From JABWAN01 sp041918175 (GTDB lineage Bacteria > Zhuqueibacterota > Zhuqueibacteria > Zhuqueibacterales > Zhuqueibacteraceae): a DNA stretch of 64,000 bases. The position numbers and the translations under genes were made by a program. Below, one piece after another: positions 59,925-64,000 of the stretch (positions are counted from its first letter, which is position 1; each line of letters starts with the position of its first letter). The stretch lies in contig JAYRWE010000004.1 of the NCBI GenBank assembly GCA_041918175.1, forward strand, positions 1 through 64,000, read 5' to 3'. The notes under the pieces were generated by a model, which was given only the letters and a program-made list of their open reading frames with translations, ran no database searches and was not told where the DNA came from.

Positions 59925-61139
59925 TCATTTTTTTCGCAAACCCATTTGCAACACCGCCAACGCGGCCAAATTCAAACTCACGCCCAAAGCGAGATTCCAG
60001 CCGAGGCCGAGTTGGAAAAGCATTCCGCCCAACAACGCGCCAACCATTCTGCCGAGCAAGAGCACGGTCATGTTGAGGCTCATCGTCTGTGCGCGCGCCG
60101 AAGGCACCAGCTCGGACATGAGCGGCAGCATCGCCACAATGGCAAATTCGTACGTGAGGAAAAGCAGAAACAAACCGAGCAAAGCGCCGCTCACGCTGAG
60201 TGCAATGACATGCAATAGAGCAAAAGCGAGCGCGCTTGCGATCAAGCCATAAGCCACTGCGCGCGGCTTGCCGAGACGATCCACCCACGCCATGACGCCG
60301 CCTTCTCCCAACAATTCCGCGGCGCCAATCACGAAACTTGCCAAGCCCAAAGCCGCGAGGCTGAGGCCGAAACTTTTTTCGAGCCACACGCCGAGAATCA
60401 CCAACACACTTTCATTCGCGACGCTTACTAAAAAGCCGAGCACGAGGCCATACCACACGCGCGTTTCTTGAAACACGATGCGCCAGCGCTGCATGGTGGG
60501 CGCGTGCGCGCGGTGTTGGTGCGGGTGCGCCGCCGGGCTTTGTAAGACGCGCGCTAAAATCACAATTGCCACAACGCATGCGGCAGCCATGACCCAAAAA
60601 GGAAGTTGCCAGGCCTGCGCGGAGTTGCGCGCCATGAGCCAACCGACCAGCGGCATGCCGAACAAGAAAGAGAGTGACCACGAGGTTTCGTAAACCGCGA
60701 GCACGAAGCCGCGACGCGAATAGTCCGTGCGTTCGCTCCAATAGGCATAGGCCGCGGGGTCATAAATATTTTTCGCCGTGCTGGCTGTGAACAAAAGCAG
60801 CGCGAAGGTGATGAAGCCGGGCAATGCCACCGCCAACACCAGCGCGGCACAGAAGAGCGCCAACGCAAACAGCATGACGTTACGCGCGCCGAAACGCTCG
60901 GGCAAGCCGGCAAATAAGGGCGAAGTAGTGGAAAGGGCGAAGCGCGCAGAGGTGACGAGCATCAACGTTTGCTCGGGAACTTGCAGCGCGCGGCTAAATT
61001 CCGGCATGAACGGATAAATCATGCGAATGGAAACATTGAAGAGCACGCGCGCGAGCGTGGTTGTCGCAAGCTGCGCGCGCCAATGCGTGGGCAATTGAAT
61101 CGCGGATGCGGATTGATACAAGTGCGGGGCCTTTGTCAT
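59925..61139 (-). CDS. Major facilitator superfamily permease
   Basis: 404 residues from the ATG at 61139. Twelve membrane helices are visible. An MFS-type loop, GLPERFGARNVMLF, lies between helices 2 and 3, and the repeat MAWVDRLGKPRAVAYG between 8 and 9. It exports or imports a small molecule; it does not carry the nitrate signature of NarK, so a nitrate role is not supported even though it follows the nap genes at 84 bp. The substrate is unknown. Confidence 0.82.
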   Translation of the reverse strand: MTKAPHLYQSASAIQLPTHWRAQLATTTLARVLFNVSIRMIYPFMPEFSRALQVPEQTLMLVTSARFALSTTSPLFAGLPERFGARNVMLFALALFCAALVLAVALPGFITFALLLFTASTAKNIYDPAAYAYWSERTDYSRRGFVLAVYETSWSLSFLFGMPLVGWLMARNSAQAWQLPFWVMAAACVVAIVILARVLQSPAAHPHQHRAHAPTMQRWRIVFQETRVWYGLVLGFLVSVANESVLVILGVWLEKSFGLSLAALGLASFVIGAAELLGEGGVMAWVDRLGKPRAVAYGLIASALAFALLHVIALSVSGALLGLFLLFLTYEFAIVAMLPLMSELVPSARAQTMSLNMTVLLLGRMVGALLGGMLFQLGLGWNLALGVSLNLAALAVLQMGLRKK

Positions 61140-61223
61140 TCGTGCGAGGCGCAATGAAAAATTTCTACGCATGCAAAGTCGCGGCTTTTATCGCCAAGCG
61201 CAAAGCTTTTTTTTGTGAATGTG

Positions 61224-62096
61224 CTAGTTTGCGTTGCGTGCTTGGGTGGATTGAGCTTGAAAGCTAAACGTGAGCGCGGCGTTGCCGGTCTTTTCGCAGG
61301 CAGAAAGACAGAGGCCGCAGTTGAAGCAATAGGGATAAACGTTGTCGCGTTTGGGGGAGAGTTGCAACGGGCAGGCATAATGGCAAGGCGCCGTCTGCGC
61401 ATGGCAGGCGCAGGCGGTTGCGTCATATTCGAGATGCATCGTGGCTTTGCCGCGAAACACTGCGAGCGTGGCGCCAACCGGGCAGATATATTTGCACCAA
61501 TAGCGCCGCGCGAGAAAAACTTCCGACCCGAGAATGATGAGCACAAAAATGATTTCGAAGCCAAGGCTCATGTGCAAAACGCTTTGGGAAATCGCACTCG
61601 AAATGATGCCGGGCAACGAGAGATAGTTGAGCACAGGCCGCGCAACGAGAAACGTCATGAGCAGAATCGCAACGAAGATTGCCCAGTAGCGCGCTGGGGA
61701 AGGGTTGCTCGCGATCAGCCGGCGATGCATTCTTTGCCAAGGTTTTCTCGCGAAACGTTTCAGCAATGTGTCGAGCCATTCGGAGAGCGTATTTTGCGGA
61801 CACATCCAACTGCAAAACACGCGGCCGAAAACCAACGCGAGCAACACAGGCAGTATCACGCCGAGAAGCAGGGGAAGATAAATTTGTTTGGTGAGCAGAA
61901 TGGTTTGCAGCACCATGAGCGGATCGGTGATTTCGACGCCGCCGAGGGAAAGCGAATAGAGCGTGCCGAGGAGCGCATGAATGCCGAGCAAATTCAAAAG
62001 AGGCACGGCGAACAAGAAGAGCAGCGAAAAAATCTGAACGGCGCTGCGGAGGCGGTGCAGCGTGCGATAAGTTTGACGTGGTGTAACGGTTTGCAA
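61224..62096 (-). CDS. napH: NapH-like membrane iron-sulfur protein
   Basis: 290 residues with five membrane helices. The two CX3CP motifs, VFCSWMCPQNTLSE and YWCKYICPVGATL, are typical of NapH/NosR/CcoG-type proteins. The C-terminal region has one full 4Fe-4S motif (CFNCGLCLSACEKTG) and a less regular cysteine cluster (ACACHAQTAPCHYACP). NapH passes electrons from quinol toward the periplasmic nitrate reductase together with NapG. It follows the NapG-like gene by about 50 bp. Confidence 0.82.
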   Translation of the reverse strand: MQTVTPRQTYRTLHRLRSAVQIFSLLFLFAVPLLNLLGIHALLGTLYSLSLGGVEITDPLMVLQTILLTKQIYLPLLLGVILPVLLALVFGRVFCSWMCPQNTLSEWLDTLLKRFARKPWQRMHRRLIASNPSPARYWAIFVAILLMTFLVARPVLNYLSLPGIISSAISQSVLHMSLGFEIIFVLIILGSEVFLARRYWCKYICPVGATLAVFRGKATMHLEYDATACACHAQTAPCHYACPLQLSPKRDNVYPYCFNCGLCLSACEKTGNAALTFSFQAQSTQARNAN

Positions 62097-62104
62097 TTCG
62101 AACC

Positions 62105-62149
62105 TCTCAGAAATCCATCAATCCAAAACTCCATGACTCCACCAATCCC
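62105..62149. repeat. CCATGACTCCACCAATCC repeat, fragment
   Basis: CATCAATCC, CCATGACTCCACCAATCC and CTCACTCCAA units complementary to the GGATTGGTGG repeats at 36041 and 63132. It lies between napH and the NapG-like gene. Confidence 0.65.
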
Positions 62150-62662
62150 TCACTCCAACCTGCCTCGCACGGTGATCGCCGCTTCTTCTGCCGGGCACAC
62201 GTGCTCGCAGATGCCGCAGCCGATGCACTTGTCTTCATGCACAAGCGGATAGATCTCGTCTTTCAAAGTGATCGCCTCACGATAGATCGGACAGCGCTCG
62301 AAACACGCGCGGCAGATGACGCCGCTATAGGGCAGACATTTCTCCGTGTTGATCACGGCCGTGCCCATGCGCACTTTTTCTTTTTGCGTGAGGTGATTGT
62401 CGAGCGCACCGGTGGGGCACACGGGCGGGCATTTCATGCAAACATAGCACGGCGTGGCGCGCGGAAAAATCTCAGGCGTGCCGAAGCGCACGCCTGAATG
62501 CAACGGCGCCATTTGAATGCTGTCATAAGGACAAACGTGCGCGCACTTGTTGCATTTGATGCAGCGCAAAAGAAACTCGCGCTCCGGCACTGCGCCGGGC
62601 GGACGCAAGGGGGATGATGCACTGACGGCACGCGTGAGAAATTTGAGGAGCGTGGCGAACAT
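62150..62662 (-). CDS. napG: NapG/MauM-like ferredoxin, four 4Fe-4S clusters
   Basis: 170 residues. Four cysteine groups: RCIKCNKCAHVCPYDS, CYVCMKCPPVCPTGA, VICRACFERCPIY and KCIGCGICEHVCPAEE. NapG normally starts with a Tat leader; here the N terminus (MFATLLKFLTRAVSASS) lacks a twin Arg and could only be a short anchor. It is likely the electron-transfer partner of NapH in quinol oxidation. A 95-bp element separates it from napD. Confidence 0.82.
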   Translation of the reverse strand: MFATLLKFLTRAVSASSPLRPPGAVPEREFLLRCIKCNKCAHVCPYDSIQMAPLHSGVRFGTPEIFPRATPCYVCMKCPPVCPTGALDNHLTQKEKVRMGTAVINTEKCLPYSGVICRACFERCPIYREAITLKDEIYPLVHEDKCIGCGICEHVCPAEEAAITVRGRLE

Positions 62663-62697
62663 AGCTTATTTTGAAAAACACCGTTGGGCAGCGGGAT

Positions 62698-62793
62698 GCC
62701 ATCGCTTTGAAGTCACTCTGCTTTGAAAAGATCACCTAGAGAAACAAGCGGAGATGAACCCTCGGTGAAGCAGCGACAAGACAAAAAAAGCGG
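62698..62793 (+). repeat. Dispersed ~95-bp element, copy 4
   Basis: Begins ATCGCTTTGAAGTCACT, continues AAACAAGCGGAGATGAACC, CTCGGTGAAGCAGCGAC and ends with GACAAAAAAAGCGG. It lies between napD and the napG-like gene, inside the nap operon, so it would be transcribed within the mRNA. The rest of this gap (62663-62889) has no gene. Confidence 0.8.
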
Positions 62794-62889
62794 CGCAGCG
62801 AGCGAGACTGATTTTGCTTTGTACTTCGTCGCGGCGTTGTGCCGAGCACTGAAAAGGATTCCTGCTGAATGACATTTGCAGAAACACGC

Positions 62890-63129
62890 TCACTCTTCTT
62901 CCTCTTCCGTCACATACGTCGGAAACACGCCGAGCACGCCGGCGATTTCATGCGTGAGGCGTTTTGAAAGCAGTTCCAATTCTTCCACACTGCGCGCTTC
63001 GGTTACGAGAATAATGTTATCCTCTTTGTGAATGCCGTATGTCGTGACATTCGGCATGCGCTGCAACTGCGCTTGCACAGCTTCGGCTTCGTCTGCGACG
63101 ACTTTGACGATCATACTTGCGATCAACAT
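62890..63129 (-). CDS. napD: NapD-type chaperone
   Basis: 79 residues from the ATG at 63129; the start codon is near AGGAACC on the - strand. The ferredoxin-like NapD fold is suggested by MLIASMIVKVVADEAEAVQAQL, MPNVTTYGIHKEDNIILVT and VLGVFPTYV; the tail is acidic (TEEEEE). NapD binds the leader of NapA and delays its export until the cofactor is in place. Its position behind napA supports this. Confidence 0.8.
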   Translation of the reverse strand: MLIASMIVKVVADEAEAVQAQLQRMPNVTTYGIHKEDNIILVTEARSVEELELLSKRLTHEIAGVLGVFPTYVTEEEEE

Positions 63130-63131
63130 GG

Positions 63132-63220
63132 TTCCTCGTTGGATTGATGGATTTCTGGATTGGTGGATTGTTGGGATTGCCCCCCATTGCTCCATGACTC
63201 CACCAATCCATCAATCCAAA
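63132..63220. repeat. GGATTGGTGG / CCACCAATCC inverted repeat
   Basis: TTGGATTGATGG, TGGATTGGTGGATTG and, after a C-rich loop, CATGACTCCACCAATCC and ATCAATCCAA. It separates napA from napD within the operon and can fold into a long hairpin in the mRNA. Confidence 0.75.
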
Positions 63221-63224
63221 CTCG

Positions 63225-64000
63225 TTAAACTTTCTCGATTTTCACCGCGCACACTTTGTACTCCGGTTCTTTGGAGCCGGGGTCGATGGCGTCGGTGGTG
63301 AGCAGGTTCGCGAGCTTTTCCGGCCAATGCCACGGAATGAATATCGTGCCTTTGCGCGGACGATCAATCACGCGCGTTTCCATTTCCAAACTGCCGCGTC
63401 GCGTCACCAAACGCACGGTGCTTTTATCCGCAATGCTCCATGCCGTTGCGTCTTCGGGATGAATTTCCACATACGGCTTGGGCACGGCGCGGTTGAGCTC
63501 CGCGACTTGTCCGGTCATCGTCATCGTATGCCAATGTTCGAGCACGCGACCGGTGGTGAGCGCAATAGGATATTCGGCGTCGACCGGTTCTTCCGGGCCT
63601 TTGTCTGGGCGCGCGAAGATCACGGCTTTGCCGTCGGGCTTGGTGTAGAAATACATGCGGCGGCCCGCGGCTTTCTCTTTGGGAAAGAGCGGATCACCTT
63701 CAACAAAACGATGCGTGGTGCCGGGATGATCGACACTCGGCACGGGCCAACGCAGGCCGCGTACTTCCCGCAAACGCGCGTAGGTCGCACCAGTCAAATC
63801 CATGTCCTTGCCTTTGGTGGTTTGCAGATATTCATTCCACACGTCTTCGACAGTTTTGAAGTGCGCGAAGTTTTGTCCATGCCCGAGGCGCGTGGCGAGA
63901 TCAATGAGAATCGCGCCGTCCCAACGCGCTTCGCCTTGGGGTTCGAGCGCTTTGGCCATGTGTTGCGAGCGGCGCTCGGTGCAGCCATACACACCTTCTT
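63225..64000 (-). CDS. napA: Periplasmic nitrate reductase large subunit, 3' part
   Basis: The gene runs off the right edge; about 258 C-terminal residues are visible. Recognisable parts are KVYGCTERRSQHMAKAL, RWDGAILIDLATRLGH, FAHFKTVEDVWNEY, the cofactor-contact block YPIALTTGRVLEHWHTMTMTG, PKPYVEIHPEDA and KGTIFIPWHW. These match NapA-type molybdopterin enzymes that reduce nitrate to nitrite in the periplasm; the closely related assimilatory NasA cannot be wholly excluded, but napD and the NapG/NapH-like genes directly downstream support NapA. The N-terminal Tat leader and 4Fe-4S motif lie outside the window. Confidence 0.88.
   Translation of the reverse strand, partial: EGVYGCTERRSQHMAKALEPQGEARWDGAILIDLATRLGHGQNFAHFKTVEDVWNEYLQTTKGKDMDLTGATYARLREVRGLRWPVPSVDHPGTTHRFVEGDPLFPKEKAAGRRMYFYTKPDGKAVIFARPDKGPEEPVDAEYPIALTTGRVLEHWHTMTMTGQVAELNRAVPKPYVEIHPEDATAWSIADKSTVRLVTRRGSLEMETRVIDRPRKGTIFIPWHWPEKLANLLTTDAIDPGSKEPEYKVCAVKIEKV

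Noticed and set aside
59925..61139. Nitrate/nitrite transporter NarK next to the nap genes
   Set aside because: The permease lacks the Gly-rich nitrate signature; adjacency alone is not enough.

Overview
The window reads as chromosome of a Gram-negative, free-living bacterium of moderate to high G+C. Inner/outer-membrane features support this: a TonB-ExbB-ExbD set, a periplasmic nitrate reductase (nap) operon, a lipoprotein, a Tat-type leader and many Sec signal peptides. The histidyl-tRNA synthetase with a long motif-2 insertion, the NagB/PIG-L fusion, DPP-IV peptidase, DUF4956 and DUF5666 proteins and numerous TPR proteins resemble the Bacteroidota/Calditrichota/KSB1 side of bacteria. That placement is inference; no rRNA or tRNA gene is present to test it.

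Layout. 1-5.5 kb: secreted NHL propeller, intracellular-type subtilase with a glycogen-binding-like tail, aquaporin, Na+/solute symporter. 5.8-8.9 kb: a tight same-strand run of an AAA ATPase, a PIN nuclease and a membrane class III nucleotidyl cyclase. 8.9-17.1 kb: TPR protein, acyl-CoA dehydrogenase, PlsC, HisS, NagB/PIG-L fusion. 17.2-19.7 kb: accessory patch of small genes (DUF433/DUF5615 toxin-antitoxin, DUF2442 protein, an A+T-rich orphan, a broken SRPBCC fragment). 20-31.5 kb: metalloprotease, Nudix, histidine kinase, HDAC-like/OpcA pair, TerC, DUF4956 run, PAP2, vWA lipoprotein, an exported protein carrying a BlaI-like winged helix. 31.6-40.8 kb: membrane protein, decayed PIN toxin, MBL hydrolase, TonB-ExbB-ExbD, methyltransferase, dienelactone hydrolase, retropepsin pair, DPP-IV. 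40.9-44.1 kb: a restriction-modification operon (C5 methyltransferase, ParB-like protein, PD-(D/E)XK nuclease, Vsr) with two apparent frameshifts. 44.3-54.8 kb: TPR protein, DUF5666, PfkB kinase, CBM9-like, VOC, NtrC-type regulator, class V aminotransferase, EngB, Lon. 55.2-58 kb: a DUF4062/STAND-NTPase/TPR protein followed by a string of decayed copies of its own 3' end. 58-64 kb: S58 peptidase, DeoD, MFS permease and the nap operon (napA partial, napD, a NapG-like ferredoxin, NapH), reading leftward.

The most unusual property is the density of short palindromic and dispersed repeats. At least ten families are visible by eye. Some have entered genes: one palindrome is in frame inside hisS, one supplies the stop codon of the DUF4062 gene, and a simple repeat forms its interdomain linker. 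A roughly 95-bp element occurs four times at three loci, once as an inverted pair. The best candidates for an undescribed system are the ATPase-PIN(-cyclase) run, the ParB-containing restriction operon and the DUF4062-STAND gene with its repeat tail. All assignments come from reading motifs; no database search was run.
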